64,000 nt of DNA from Arthrobacter frigidicola (GTDB lineage: Bacteria > Actinomycetota > Actinomycetes > Actinomycetales > Micrococcaceae): positions 62,001 through 126,000 of the forward strand of contig QZVU01000002.1 in assembly GCA_003602285.1 (NCBI GenBank), written 5' to 3'. The stretch's first letter is position 1, and each line of letters begins with the position of its first letter. A program made the translations under genes and the position numbers. This document shows, in pieces, positions 15,403 to 22,507 of the stretch. The notes below the pieces were generated by a model. The model had not been told where the DNA came from. It worked only from the letters and a program-made list of their open reading frames with translations, and searched no databases.

Positions 15403-16202
15403 GCGCCGATGACCTTCCTGCTGAATACGTCTTCGGGGATGATCGTTGGCGTCCATTGCCGGGATGCGATTAGGTTGTCGCGCATTCTTTGCTCGGATGT
15501 GGTGAGCGGTCGTTCCTGGCTGATCTCGTCTTCCCACCGGCCGGCGTTGAGCCAGGTTGCGGGGAGCGCGATGAACTGGCGCTCCTTGGCTGCGGTTGCT
15601 TGGGCGTAGTTGGCTGCTGCTTCGATGAGTGTTTCGAAGGGGACTGTTTTGCGGGCTTTGATGAATGCTTTGCGGGCTGCGGTCTTGGCTTCCTTTTTCG
15701 GGTAGACGGCGTACCAGCGGTCGAACTCGTCCGACTTGTCGGACAAGGGGGTTGGTTCCTCTGCTCCCCTGTTCCCCTGTTCCCCTGTTCCAGTCGCTGG
15801 ACTCTCGCGAGACTGTCGCGAGAGTGTCGCATTTTGGGGTTCGGTTTGTGCATCGTCGCAGGTGGGGAGGGGGTAGCGCTCTTTGTTGGGCTTGTCGATG
15901 CGCTGGTGCTTGGACCAGTTGGTGATGTGCAGGTATTTCTTGCCGTCGACTGTGTACCGGCTGATTCGGCCTGCTTCGAAAAGGTTCTGCAACCCTCGCG
16001 AGACTCTCGCGAATGTCTCGCTACTTTCCCGCTCTAGGTCGCCGGCGAAGAGGTCCGCGGTGATGGATGCGAGGCGGTCCATGCCTACGCCGTTGTCGTC
16101 TACGTAGGACCAGAGGCCGATGAAGATGAGGCGGTCGTCCCAGTCGAGGGTGGTGATGTCTTCTGAGCGCCAGAATTCTGGTTTGATGCTGCGGATCCTC
16201 AT
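15399..16202 (-). CDS. Phage replication initiator with winged-helix N-terminus
   Basis: 267 residues. The N-terminus MRIRSIKPEFWRSEDITTLD...LFIGLWSYVDDNGVGMDRL and YLHITNWSKHQRIDKPN (about 1-110) is the winged-helix replication-protein pattern of many siphophages. A low-complexity linker (about 115-150) leads to FDRWYAVYPKKEAKTAARKAF at about 160, the conserved C-terminal segment that in related proteins contacts the helicase loader. It likely opens the phage origin. The linker region is the usual place for the origin in lambda O-like genes, though no clear iteron set is seen. Confidence 0.8.
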   Translation of the reverse strand: MRIRSIKPEFWRSEDITTLDWDDRLIFIGLWSYVDDNGVGMDRLASITADLFAGDLERESSETFARVSRGLQNLFEAGRISRYTVDGKKYLHITNWSKHQRIDKPNKERYPLPTCDDAQTEPQNATLSRQSRESPATGTGEQGNRGAEEPTPLSDKSDEFDRWYAVYPKKEAKTAARKAFIKARKTVPFETLIEAAANYAQATAAKERQFIALPATWLNAGRWEDEISQERPLTTSEQRMRDNLIASRQWTPTIIPEDVFSRKVIGA

Positions 16203-16411
16203 TTGTCACCTCGTGCGTTGACGATGGTGTTGTAGGCGGTCATGTGGCTGCAGCCGATGAGTTCGGCGATTTGCCGGCTGTGTTTGCCTTGCTGGTGGAG
16301 GTGGAGGATGAGTTGTGTGCGGGTGGCGAGGTATTCGGCTTCTTTTTGTTCGCGTTCGATTCGGAGTTGCGCGAGTTCTTGGAGTGGATTAATATCAATT
16401 TCAGAGACCAT
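16199..16411 (-). CDS. Small HTH protein
   Basis: 70 residues from ATG 16411: a charged helix (LAQLRIEREQKEAEY) then GKHSRQIAELIGCSHMTAYN, a clear helix-turn-helix of resolvase/sigma-like type. It is first in the operon that reads into the initiator, methyltransferase and nuclease, so it may regulate that operon. AT-rich bases precede it. Confidence 0.72.
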   Translation of the reverse strand: MVSEIDINPLQELAQLRIEREQKEAEYLATRTQLILHLHQQGKHSRQIAELIGCSHMTAYNTIVNARGDK

Positions 16412-16436
16412 GATTGGTAAGAGACCCGATCTGTTC

Positions 16437-16470
16437 TGAACCCCTGGCCGTTGGAGCGGTTGGGGGTTCT
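16437..16470 (-). promoter_or_regulatory. Leader hairpin between P3 and the HTH gene
   Basis: Leftward strand GAACCCCC and GGGGTTC pair across a 17-19-base loop. There is no U-run after the stem. It lies 13-46 bases after the predicted start at P3, like the hairpin behind P4, suggesting a shared leader control. Confidence 0.5.
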
Positions 16471-16489
16471 TCTTTTGTGCGGTACATCC

Positions 16490-16525
16490 AGTATACCGGG
16501 GTAAGCGCAATAAACTGTCGGTAAA
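16490..16525 (-). promoter_or_regulatory. Phage early promoter P3 (shared architecture)
   Basis: Leftward strand: TTTACCGAC (16525-16517), AGTTTA, TTGCGC, nine bases, TATACT (-10, 16495-16490). The -10 matches consensus at five of six positions. Spacing is the same as P1, P2 and P4. Confidence 0.68.
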
Positions 16526-16526
16526 A

Positions 16527-16571
16527 GTGAAGCGGTAGGTAACGATAATATAACGTCACCTACCGCTTCAC
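16527..16571 (-). terminator. Rho-independent terminator of the ssb operon
   Basis: Perfect 14-bp arms (16527-16540 and 16558-16571) with a 17-base loop; on the leftward strand the stem is followed by TTTTACC. It lies 14 bases past the stop of the gene at 16585, so it ends the leftward early transcript. Its tail overlaps the P3 upstream element. Confidence 0.75.
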
Positions 16572-16584
16572 CCGTGGTGCTGTA

Positions 16585-16941
16585 CTATGCGGCGACCTTC
16601 CCGTAGCCGCGTCCCTGACTGGCGTAGTAGGCGTCCTCCTCAGCCAGGAACTCAGCCATCCTCTGCCGGCCTATCCCGCGGGGCTGCGGGTGTTCCCGCT
16701 GGATCTTCTTCAGGAGCCTGTTGCCGTCCGCGATCACCTGTTCTGGTGTGCGCGCCGGCGTGAGCTGCTGTAGCCGGTTGTACTTCCGGTTCCGCACCCG
16801 CTGGAGATTCTCGACCCGCTTGAGGTACTGGATGCGGTCCTCAAGGCGGGTTTCAACGTCTTTGAGGGCCCGGATGTGGGCTTCGGCTGAGAGCACTTGG
16901 CCGCGCGCCGTGGTCTGCGTTGCCCCGTACTTGTAAGCCAT
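16585..16941 (-). CDS. Hypothetical basic helical phage protein
   Basis: 118 residues from ATG 16941 (TGATG overlap with the redoxin stop). Long basic helices (AHIRALKDVETRLEDRIQYL, LQRVRNRKYNRLQQL) and an ending FLAEEDAYYASQGRGYGK. The pattern suggests a DNA- or RNA-binding coiled coil. It is the last gene before the operon terminator. Family not recognised. Confidence 0.65.
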   Translation of the reverse strand: MAYKYGATQTTARGQVLSAEAHIRALKDVETRLEDRIQYLKRVENLQRVRNRKYNRLQQLTPARTPEQVIADGNRLLKKIQREHPQPRGIGRQRMAEFLAEEDAYYASQGRGYGKVAA

Positions 16942-17201
16942 CAGGCCACCTGGCTCTCTCCGAAGTGGAAGTTGATGAGGTGTGGGTTGAATCCGGACCA
17001 GTGGACGGGTTCGGTTCCTGTCTCGACTACGACGACGGGGGCTTGCATGTGGCCTAGTGACCGCACGTAGTTGAGGGCTGTCGTGTCGGTGCCGATGTCG
17101 ACCACTGTGTAGGTGACATCTTTCTTGTCGAGGCTGCGGAAGGTTGCGTCGCACTGAACGCACGGCTTCTTGCTGTACACGGTCACTGCTGGGTGTGTCA
17201 T
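16941..17201 (-). CDS. NrdH/glutaredoxin-like redoxin
   Basis: 86 residues from ATG 17201: AVTVYSKKPCVQCDATFRSL gives the CVQC active site of NrdH redoxins, followed by VTYTVVDIGTD, LNYVRSLGHMQAPVVVV (cis-Pro region) and WSGFNPHLI. NrdH proteins supply electrons to ribonucleotide reductase; phages carry them to raise dNTP supply, here presumably with the host enzyme because no phage reductase is in view. Confidence 0.85.
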   Translation of the reverse strand: MTHPAVTVYSKKPCVQCDATFRSLDKKDVTYTVVDIGTDTTALNYVRSLGHMQAPVVVVETGTEPVHWSGFNPHLINFHFGESQVA

Positions 17202-17404
17202 GTGCGTGTTCTCCTGCTGATTTCGCGGTCGATGTACCAGGCGGCTTTGCGTAGGTCTTCGATGGCGTCTTGTTTGAGGTCGCACCGCCAGATGTACTTG
17301 AGTGCGTTGCCAAGATTGAAGCCCATGTGTTCGGTGATGGTGATGCACTCGATGCCGCTGGGATGGCTCGCATAGTGGGCGGGGTGGTTGACGTGGTCTG
17401 TCAT
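17198..17404 (-). CDS. DUF3310 family protein
   Basis: 68 residues: VNHPAHYASHPSGIECITIT, FNLGNALKYIWRCDLK and DLRKAAWYIDREIS are the conserved DUF3310 blocks. The family is common in phage early regions, often near nucleotide metabolism and replication genes; its function is not established. It overlaps both neighbours by 4 bases. Confidence 0.85.
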   Translation of the reverse strand: MTDHVNHPAHYASHPSGIECITITEHMGFNLGNALKYIWRCDLKQDAIEDLRKAAWYIDREISRRTRT

Positions 17405-17577
17405 GCTGCTTCCTCCTCGACCCATCCGAGGCGGTGTGCGTCGGGTTTGCAGTCGACGCAGTAGTCGTTTTGGTGGGATCCGCCTTTTTTGCGGTAGATG
17501 CCGCAGCGTTTGCATTGGTAGTGCTGTGGCCGGTTTTCGCGGTATGGGAGGGAGCGTCCTGTGAGCGTCCTTGTCAT
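17401..17577 (-). CDS. Small zinc-ribbon protein
   Basis: 58 residues from ATG 17577 (TGATG overlap with the ssb stop). YQCKRCGIYRKKGGSHQN then YCVDCK form a CxxC...CxxC ribbon. Basic overall. Role unknown; nucleic-acid binding is plausible. Confidence 0.65.
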   Translation of the reverse strand: MTRTLTGRSLPYRENRPQHYQCKRCGIYRKKGGSHQNDYCVDCKPDAHRLGWVEEEAA

Positions 17578-18041
17578 CAGAAGGGGACTTCGCTCTGGCT
17601 GCCGTTGCCCCAGCCCTGCGCCTGGCCTTGTGCTGCGCCCCACGGGTCACTGGCGGGCTGCTGGGCGGCCTGTCGCGGCTGCCGCGGGCGCTGACCCCCC
17701 TGTGACTGCTGGGCCTTCTCAAGCTTGCGTACGGTGCGTGCGTTCAGGACCGGCTTGGACTTCTTCTCGCCGTCCTTCTCCCACGACTGGGTTTCGAGGC
17801 GTCCCTGAACGTACACCTGGTCTCCCTTGTTGAGGGTTTCGGCGAGGCGTTCGGCTGCCTGCTCCCAAACCTGCGCGTCCACGTAGAACGTCTTGGTGGT
17901 CTCCCATGAGCTGGTCTGCTCGTTGTACTTGGAGTCGTTGAACGCGAGCCGGATGTTGAGGATCGCCGTGCCTGAGTTGGTGAAGCGGAGTTCGGGATCT
18001 GCGGTGATGCCGGCGATGTCGTTAATTGTTGGGATAGCCAT
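17577..18041 (-). CDS. ssb: Single-stranded DNA-binding protein
   Basis: 154 residues. OB-fold segments ITADPELRFTNSGTAILNIR, FYVDAQVWEQAAERLAETL and KGDQVYVQGRLETQSWEKDG match bacterial SSB. A Gln/Gly/Pro-rich linker (about 112-145) leads to a C-terminal tip ending SEVPF, close to the acidic DDIPF tip that recruits repair and replication partners. It protects phage single strands during replication and recombination. Confidence 0.95.
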   Translation of the reverse strand: MAIPTINDIAGITADPELRFTNSGTAILNIRLAFNDSKYNEQTSSWETTKTFYVDAQVWEQAAERLAETLNKGDQVYVQGRLETQSWEKDGEKKSKPVLNARTVRKLEKAQQSQGGQRPRQPRQAAQQPASDPWGAAQGQAQGWGNGSQSEVPF

Positions 18042-18046
18042 GGTGG

Positions 18047-18259
18047 TTAGTGTCCTTTTCGGTATGGGGTGAGGTCTGCGGTCCAGTGCCAGCCGCCGTG
18101 ATCGCAGCTGTAATACCTCACGGGATTGTGGTTGCCGTTGTGGTTAGCGATTTGGCGGCGGAGTTGTTTGGCTGCGTCTCGGGTGGGCGCGTAAACCTTC
18201 CCGCAGTCGCAGCGCATCGTGGAGGTTGCTTGCCGGTACTCGGCAAGACCCTGACTCAT
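18047..18259 (-). CDS. Small zinc-binding phage protein
   Basis: 70 residues: TMRCDCGKVYAPTRDAAKQL and RYYSCDHGGWHWT give Cys and His pairs for one zinc, with a helix of Arg/Gln between. Similar short proteins recur in actinophage early regions. It overlaps the next gene by 4 bases. Function unknown. Confidence 0.7.
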   Translation of the reverse strand: MSQGLAEYRQATSTMRCDCGKVYAPTRDAAKQLRRQIANHNGNHNPVRYYSCDHGGWHWTADLTPYRKGH

Positions 18260-18798
18260 GCGACTGCCTCGGTGGTTGCGGCTGCCCGGATGCGCTCGAG
18301 GAGTTCGGGTGACTGGCCTGCCTGCTGCGCTTCGGACCAGAGCGCTTTGAGTGCGTCGACGTTGCCTGTGCGGCTGTCGATCTCCAAGCCCCAGTCGCGG
18401 GGTGCGGCTTCGGCTAGCGGCTGAACGGTGAAGCCTTTCCGCTTGCCCCGTGTTGCGGTGAGTGCGACGGTGAGCGGCTTGTCCAGGTGGGACAGGTGGC
18501 TGATCTCAATGCCACCGACCTTGTCCCTGCCGAATGTGATTTCGGGGTTGCGGTAGAGGGTGAGGCGCCGGCCAGCGTATGCGGAAGTCTTAGGGCCCCA
18601 TGCGGCGACCATGATCCGGCGCATCGACTTCGAGGGGCGGTAAGCCCGGCCCGGGAACTCAACAAGGTGAACATCGACGGGCTGCTCGGTGCCGCCCTTG
18701 ATGATGACTTCACTAACGGTCACTGTTACGGGCCCGGTCATCAGGTCGTCAGCGTTGATCTGGTCACTCTTGGGGGCGATTGTCTCGGTCATGTCCAT
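18256..18798 (-). CDS. Conserved phage protein, possible recombination accessory
   Basis: 180 residues from ATG 18798: SDQINADDLMTGPVTVTVSE, GRAYRPSKSMRRIMVAAWG, YAGRRLTLYRNPEITFGRDK. The beta-rich core resembles an OB-like domain. It lies between a RecE-like exonuclease and ssb, where phages usually keep an annealing or DNA-end-binding protein. No Redbeta/RecT signature is visible, so the role is inferred only from position. Confidence 0.65.
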   Translation of the reverse strand: MDMTETIAPKSDQINADDLMTGPVTVTVSEVIIKGGTEQPVDVHLVEFPGRAYRPSKSMRRIMVAAWGPKTSAYAGRRLTLYRNPEITFGRDKVGGIEISHLSHLDKPLTVALTATRGKRKGFTVQPLAEAAPRDWGLEIDSRTGNVDALKALWSEAQQAGQSPELLERIRAAATTEAVA

Positions 18799-18799
18799 G

Positions 18800-19630
18800 T
18801 CAGGCCACCATTCCTTCGTAGTCTTCTTCTGCTTGTCGTTCGGCCCAGAGTGGGAGGTGCACGGGTTCGGCGACTGGGTAGCCGGGCCAGTGATCGTTGG
18901 TGGTGCATTCGTTGTAGAGGCGGATCGCTTTGTCGTTGGCGAACCGGCCCAGCTCGACGGCGTACGGGTCGAGCTCAACCACGTTCACGAGGTACGGAGG
19001 AGCTTTCTCGACGAGGACGAACACGAACTTCGCGTCGAACCCGTGCGCTTTCAGGCCGTCCTCGTACCAGGCTTGCTGCTGGTGGTATCCGTAGTCGGCG
19101 ACGGACTTGGAGAATTTTTCGGGGTCGGCGCTGATGGTGGTTTTGAGGTCGACGATGAGCGGGCCGAGGGCGCTGTCAGGGTTGAACTTGTCGGGGCGGG
19201 CTTTGAGGAGTGTCCCGGTTTCGTGGTGCCAGTAGACGGACTGTTCAGCTTTGCCGCCCTGCAGGATGGTGCGCGCCCGGTCGTGTGCGAGGACTGATGC
19301 GTGCATGGCTTCCACCGCCCGCAGATCCTTCGACAGCAGCGGAACCAGGCCAGCCGCTCGAGCCTCCGATTTGGCTTCCTTCGCGGCCTTCGTCAACCAG
19401 TTCGGTGCGTCGACTTCCAGGATGCCGGTGTAGTCGTTCTCGAGGATGACGCTGTGTGCGGCCGTCCCCATGTCGAAAGCATCCGAGTAGGTCGGGTGCG
19501 TCTGCTGGTGCCGGAAATGTGCGGGGGTCTTGCTGGTGAGGGTTCGGGCGCCGCTGGATGAGAAGCCGGGGCCTCGGTGGTAGTCCTCGCTGCTGATGCC
19601 GTGGAAGATGCCCGGCTCAGGGGCGTTCAT
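18800..19630 (-). CDS. RecE-like exonuclease (PDDEXK family)
   Basis: 276 residues. SAEDYH-type start (ISSEDYHRGPGFSSSGAR), AFDMGTAAHSVILE near 52, EQSVYWHHETGTLLKARPDK near 128 and LIVDLKTTISADPEKFSKSV near 158 give the DUF3799/RecE catalytic pattern (His, Glu, Asp, Asp-x-Lys). It degrades DNA ends for single-strand annealing recombination. It overlaps the upstream gene by 4 bases and leads the recombination block with the 18256 gene, ssb and the Hjc-like nuclease. Confidence 0.87.
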   Translation of the reverse strand: MNAPEPGIFHGISSEDYHRGPGFSSSGARTLTSKTPAHFRHQQTHPTYSDAFDMGTAAHSVILENDYTGILEVDAPNWLTKAAKEAKSEARAAGLVPLLSKDLRAVEAMHASVLAHDRARTILQGGKAEQSVYWHHETGTLLKARPDKFNPDSALGPLIVDLKTTISADPEKFSKSVADYGYHQQQAWYEDGLKAHGFDAKFVFVLVEKAPPYLVNVVELDPYAVELGRFANDKAIRLYNECTTNDHWPGYPVAEPVHLPLWAERQAEEDYEGMVA

Positions 19631-20034
19631 GCTGCGACCGCCTTGAGTGTGGGTTCGAGGACGAGGGTTTCCATGTCGCGGTCGGTGATGATGGTGGACC
19701 GGGTTTCGAGGAGGACCTGGTTGAAGGACTCGGTGAGGGTGCGGAGTCGCTTGGCCCGGTATGCATCATCCATTTCGGGGGTGTAGCGGGGGGCTTCGAA
19801 CTCTTCGGCCATCTGCCAGTGGGTTGCGTTTTCTACGTCGAGGAACGCTTTATAGGCTTCGACCAACTCATCGAACTCACTGCCGCTGACGTGGGAGTGG
19901 AGGTGGCCTTCGAGCTGCTTGACGAGGTACGCGTATTCGCGTCCGGCCGGCCACTGGTAGATCGCCGCGATGACGGCTTCGTGGATGGCGGTGACTGCTT
20001 CTTCGCGGTCGGGTGGCGTGTAGGTGATGTTCAT
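19627..20034 (-). CDS. Hypothetical phage protein
   Basis: 135 residues: MNITYTPPDREEAVTAIHEA, helical throughout, with YAYLVKQLEGHLHSHVSGSE and MDDAYRAKRLRTLTESFN. It is coupled to the RecE-like nuclease by a 4-base overlap, so a role with that enzyme is possible. No family recognised. Confidence 0.68.
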   Translation of the reverse strand: MNITYTPPDREEAVTAIHEAVIAAIYQWPAGREYAYLVKQLEGHLHSHVSGSEFDELVEAYKAFLDVENATHWQMAEEFEAPRYTPEMDDAYRAKRLRTLTESFNQVLLETRSTIITDRDMETLVLEPTLKAVAA

Positions 20035-20044
20035 GGTGAGACCC

Positions 20045-20158
20045 CTAGATGATGTGTGAGCTGGCCGTGTATGCGGCGGCCATGGTGGCGAAGAATGCTG
20101 TGGTTGCGAGGAACTGTGCGGCGTTGGAGCGCCAATTGCTACGGTGTGGTCGTGTCAT
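20045..20158 (-). CDS. Tiny membrane protein (37 aa)
   Basis: MTRPHRSNWRSNAAQFLATT then a hydrophobic Ala-rich stretch to the end: a basic head and one membrane span. GGGAGC precedes ATG 20158, and the 12-base leader element GCGAACAACCAC lies at 20188-20177, as before two other operons. Missed easily because of size. Confidence 0.58.
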   Translation of the reverse strand: MTRPHRSNWRSNAAQFLATTAFFATMAAAYTASSHII

Positions 20159-20197
20159 ACTGGTGTTGCTCCCAACGTGGTTGTTCGCGGAGTATGG

Positions 20198-20228
20198 AAG
20201 GCCCTCACCCTTGTGGTGGGGGCTTTTC
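20198..20228 (-). terminator. Hairpin after the MerR-like gene
   Basis: AAGGCCCTCACCC and GGTGGGGGCTTTT pair across a short loop, directly behind the leftward stop at 20229. The T-run is on the rightward strand, so its direction of action is uncertain. Confidence 0.45.
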
Positions 20229-20471
20229 TTATGCCCTTGTGGTGCGGCGTCGGCGTTTGGGCGGTTCGGGTTCTTGGTGGCCGAGTTCCTGTATGCGGGC
20301 GATGTGTTCGGGTGTGAACCTTGTGGTGTTTTTGTCGCGGTAGTGGGGCCACGTTTTGGTGTTGACCCGGTCGCGTATCTTGTCTTCGCCGATCTGCATG
20401 AGTTCCGCGAGCTGCGCCACCGTGAGCCACTTTGCGAAAGGCTCGGCGCCGGCGCTCACTGCTCGCCCCAT
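20229..20471 (-). CDS. HTH protein, excisionase/MerR-like
   Basis: 80 residues: AKWLTVAQLAELMQIGEDKI is a winged-helix/MerR-type DNA-binding motif, followed by NTTRFTPEHIARIQEL and a very basic tail (KRRRRTTRA). Short proteins of this shape serve as excisionase or early regulators. In an element whose right attachment site is 3 kb away, an Xis role is a reasonable guess but unproven. Confidence 0.7.
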   Translation of the reverse strand: MGRAVSAGAEPFAKWLTVAQLAELMQIGEDKIRDRVNTKTWPHYRDKNTTRFTPEHIARIQELGHQEPEPPKRRRRTTRA

Positions 20472-20707
20472 ACCCGGAAGCGTCCGGGGAAGCAGTCGCC
20501 ATCATCGGTTTTGCACACGGCACACCGGATGCTCGGGTTGGGCTCGTAATAGGAAGGCTCGGAATCCCCGGACACGATGAACCGGAAGTCACGGACCTTG
20601 CGGCAGTTGAAGCACCAGCGGGGTTCGCCATCGACTTTGTCCACGAGCACCTCCCACTTGCCGCCTCCGCAAATCACCGTGTCTTCTCCTACGAAGGTGC
20701 AACTCAT
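20456..20707 (-). CDS. Small zinc-binding phage protein
   Basis: 83 residues from ATG 20707: MSCTFVGEDTVICGGGKWEV, then RWCFNCRKVRDFRF and RCAVCKTDDGDCFPG. Two CxxC pairs plus extra Cys predict a zinc ribbon. It overlaps neighbours on both sides. Role unknown. Confidence 0.65.
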   Translation of the reverse strand: MSCTFVGEDTVICGGGKWEVLVDKVDGEPRWCFNCRKVRDFRFIVSGDSEPSYYEPNPSIRCAVCKTDDGDCFPGRFRVWGEQ

Positions 20708-20835
20708 GGTGTGTTCCTTAGTCCGTCGAGGTTGTCGAGTCGTGAGTAGGTGGGGTTCGGGTCGGTCTGGATGAGTGCGAGGCGGGCCCTGGATGTGAGT
20801 TCCCACGCGACGGTGATCAGATCAACCGGGTTCAC
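20704..20835 (-). CDS. Tiny phage protein (43 aa)
   Basis: GTG 20835 overlaps the AP2-HNH stop by 4 bases: NPVDLITVAWELTSRARLAL then TYSRLDNLDGLRNTP. Fits the coupled gene chain. Function unknown. Confidence 0.52.
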   Translation of the reverse strand: MNPVDLITVAWELTSRARLALIQTDPNPTYSRLDNLDGLRNTP

Positions 20836-21335
20836 GCCGCCACCTGCGCTGCGAGTGCGTGGTGCGTGTACAGTTCGCGCCGTTTCGCTTCGACAACCTC
20901 AGCGGCTTCGGCGATGGTCTCGTACGACCCGAGGTACATGCGCTCCCCGTTGTGGCAGAGGCCAGCGACGTATTTCTTGCCGCTGTTGTTGAGGCTGACT
21001 CCCCGGACTCCAGTGGCGTTCCCCTTGTTAGCGCCGGCGCGGTTCTCCATGTTCTGCTTCATGGTCGCCAGGCGAAGGTGCGAGGGGTTCACGCATGCCC
21101 GGTTGTGGCAAGCGTGGTCAACGAACAAGCCCTCGGGGATGGGGCCATGCGCCAGTTCGTAGGAGACGCGGTGGGCCAGCGCTTTCTTACCTTCGAGGTG
21201 GATCCAGCCGTAGCCCGATTCGATGCGGCCAGCGGTCCAGTTCCAGCAGCCGGCAGACTTCTCGACCTTGGGCCAGAAGCGCTCGGCAACGGGGATGGCG
21301 GGTCGGCCCATCTTGGGACTCGTTTTGCTGGTCAT
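20832..21335 (-). CDS. HNH homing endonuclease with AP2 domain (copy 2)
   Basis: 167 residues. ERFWPKVEKSAGCWNW, HNH core FVDHACHNRACVNPSHLR at about 93-110, linker KQNMENRAGANKG, AP2-like ATGVRGVSLNNSGKKYVAGL...MYLGSYET. The architecture and several blocks match copy 1 at 11108-11602 (QNMEHRA vs QNMENRA, GNxxGVRGV in both), so the two are paralogues. It is inserted between the Cro-like gene and the next early genes, and overlaps both by 4 bases. Confidence 0.9.
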   Translation of the reverse strand: MTSKTSPKMGRPAIPVAERFWPKVEKSAGCWNWTAGRIESGYGWIHLEGKKALAHRVSYELAHGPIPEGLFVDHACHNRACVNPSHLRLATMKQNMENRAGANKGNATGVRGVSLNNSGKKYVAGLCHNGERMYLGSYETIAEAAEVVEAKRRELYTHHALAAQVAA

Positions 21336-21646
21336 GCTGCGACTCCTGTGAGTTCGAGTTCGGTCTGGTAAGAGAAGCGGATCTCGCGGGGGTCGACCTC
21401 GAGGGCGACTGCGAGCATCTTGATAGTGCGGTTCGTCATGGGCCGGTTGCCCTGCTCGCTGTTCGCGATGACGCTGCGGGAAAGCCCCGACTTGAGCGCC
21501 AGCTCTGACTGCCGCATCTCCCCCGGCAGACCCTTCCGGTAGTTGTACGTCTCGCGGAGGGTGGCCAGTAGTTTTCCTTCGCTAAGTGCGGGGGTCCAAG
21601 GCTTGTTGGGTGTTGCTGGTCTGCCGCCTTTGTTCTTGGTGTGCAT
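21332..21646 (-). CDS. XRE-family regulator (Cro-like)
   Basis: 104 residues. After a basic start, KLLATLRETYNYRKGLPGEM leads to RQSELALKSGLSRSVIANSE, a full XRE helix-turn-helix, then NRPMTNRTIKMLAVALEVDP. It heads the leftward early operon and faces the repressor gene across a 227-base control region, the position of Cro in lambda-like switches. AGGAGACACC precedes the ATG. Confidence 0.85.
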   Translation of the reverse strand: MHTKNKGGRPATPNKPWTPALSEGKLLATLRETYNYRKGLPGEMRQSELALKSGLSRSVIANSEQGNRPMTNRTIKMLAVALEVDPREIRFSYQTELELTGVAA

Positions 21647-21873
21647 GGTGTCTCCTGGTGTGGTTGTTCGCGTACTTCCACTCTACGAAACAAATATGCG
21701 GTTTGTCTACGGTGGAAACGAAATAACCTAGAACACCCTTCTACTTCCCCGTAGTTTCAAGGGTTTCGCGAGTACTGTTGTTTCAAATCCGGTGGGTTGT
21801 TTCACCTTTTCGCGTAGTTCCACTTCACTAGTCCTTCTAGTTGTTTCGTAGAAATTTCTGGAAGATTGGTGGC
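21647..21873. promoter_or_regulatory. Immunity control region with paired operators
   Basis: An exact 11-base inverted pair, CTACGAAACAA at 21683-21693 and TTGTTTCGTAG at 21841-21851, brackets the divergent promoters. Related half-sites (GTAGTTTC, TACGGTGGAAACG) lie between. The left copy overlaps the likely -10 (TAGAGT, 21685-21680) of the Cro-like gene, with TAGACA 18 bases upstream. The right copy lies 23 bases before the repressor ATG. The leader element GCGAACAACCAC is at 21671-21660. Confidence 0.7.
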
Positions 21874-22398
21874 ATGACACAGACGAAAGAAGTGAAGGCG
21901 CACCTCGGGAAGCTCATCGCCCGGGGCCTGAAGGCTCGCGGCATCTTGCAGAAGGACTTCGCGGATCAGCTGGATATGCACAAGCGGAACATCGCGTATT
22001 GGACGCAGGGCGAGTCGTGGCCGAGCCGGCCAGCTCAGCGGGTGATTGAGGAGACGCTGGGTTGGCAGCGCGGTTCGATCCAGGAGGGCATGTCGGCGGC
22101 TCTTAGTGGTACGCCGCTGTCGGACCTGAACGAGGCGTGGATGGCGGGTCAGCGTCCTGGTGAGGGTGGTCTGATGGAGGTGGTGCAGAACGCGGACCCG
22201 GTGGAGACGACGATGGCTTTGGTGCGCCGGCTGCAGGCTCAGCGTCGGGAGATGCAGGCGTTGAATGATCGGATCTCGGAGTTGGAGCAGTTGGTTGCGT
22301 CTGCCCGCGATTATGATCTGGCCGCCTCGAGCGACTTGTCTGGTGGTGGCATTCAGGCGGCTATGGATTCTGACAGTGTTGGTGAGGGCCCGCAGTAG
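21874..22398 (+). CDS. Phage immunity repressor (HTH)
   Basis: 174 residues from ATG 21874. HLGKLIARGLKARGILQKDF then DQLDMHKRNIAYWTQGESWP is the DNA-binding domain with an atypical helix-turn-helix; LVRRLQAQRREMQALNDRIS near 120 is a coiled coil for oligomerisation. No LexA-type protease domain is present. The next gene encodes an ImmA/IrrE protease, so induction probably goes by ImmA-mediated cleavage, as in ICEBs1-type switches (family knowledge; not shown here). Confidence 0.85.
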   Translation: MTQTKEVKAHLGKLIARGLKARGILQKDFADQLDMHKRNIAYWTQGESWPSRPAQRVIEETLGWQRGSIQEGMSAALSGTPLSDLNEAWMAGQRPGEGGLMEVVQNADPVETTMALVRRLQAQRREMQALNDRISELEQLVASARDYDLAASSDLSGGGIQAAMDSDSVGEGPQ

Positions 22399-22507
22399 CT
22401 TCCATACATTGACCAGAAGGGACACGGGGCGAGTTTTGGAGGACTCGCTGTAAAGCCTCCCCTAGTGTCACAGGGGTCACATAGGCTCCATCCCACAGTT
22501 CAAGCAG

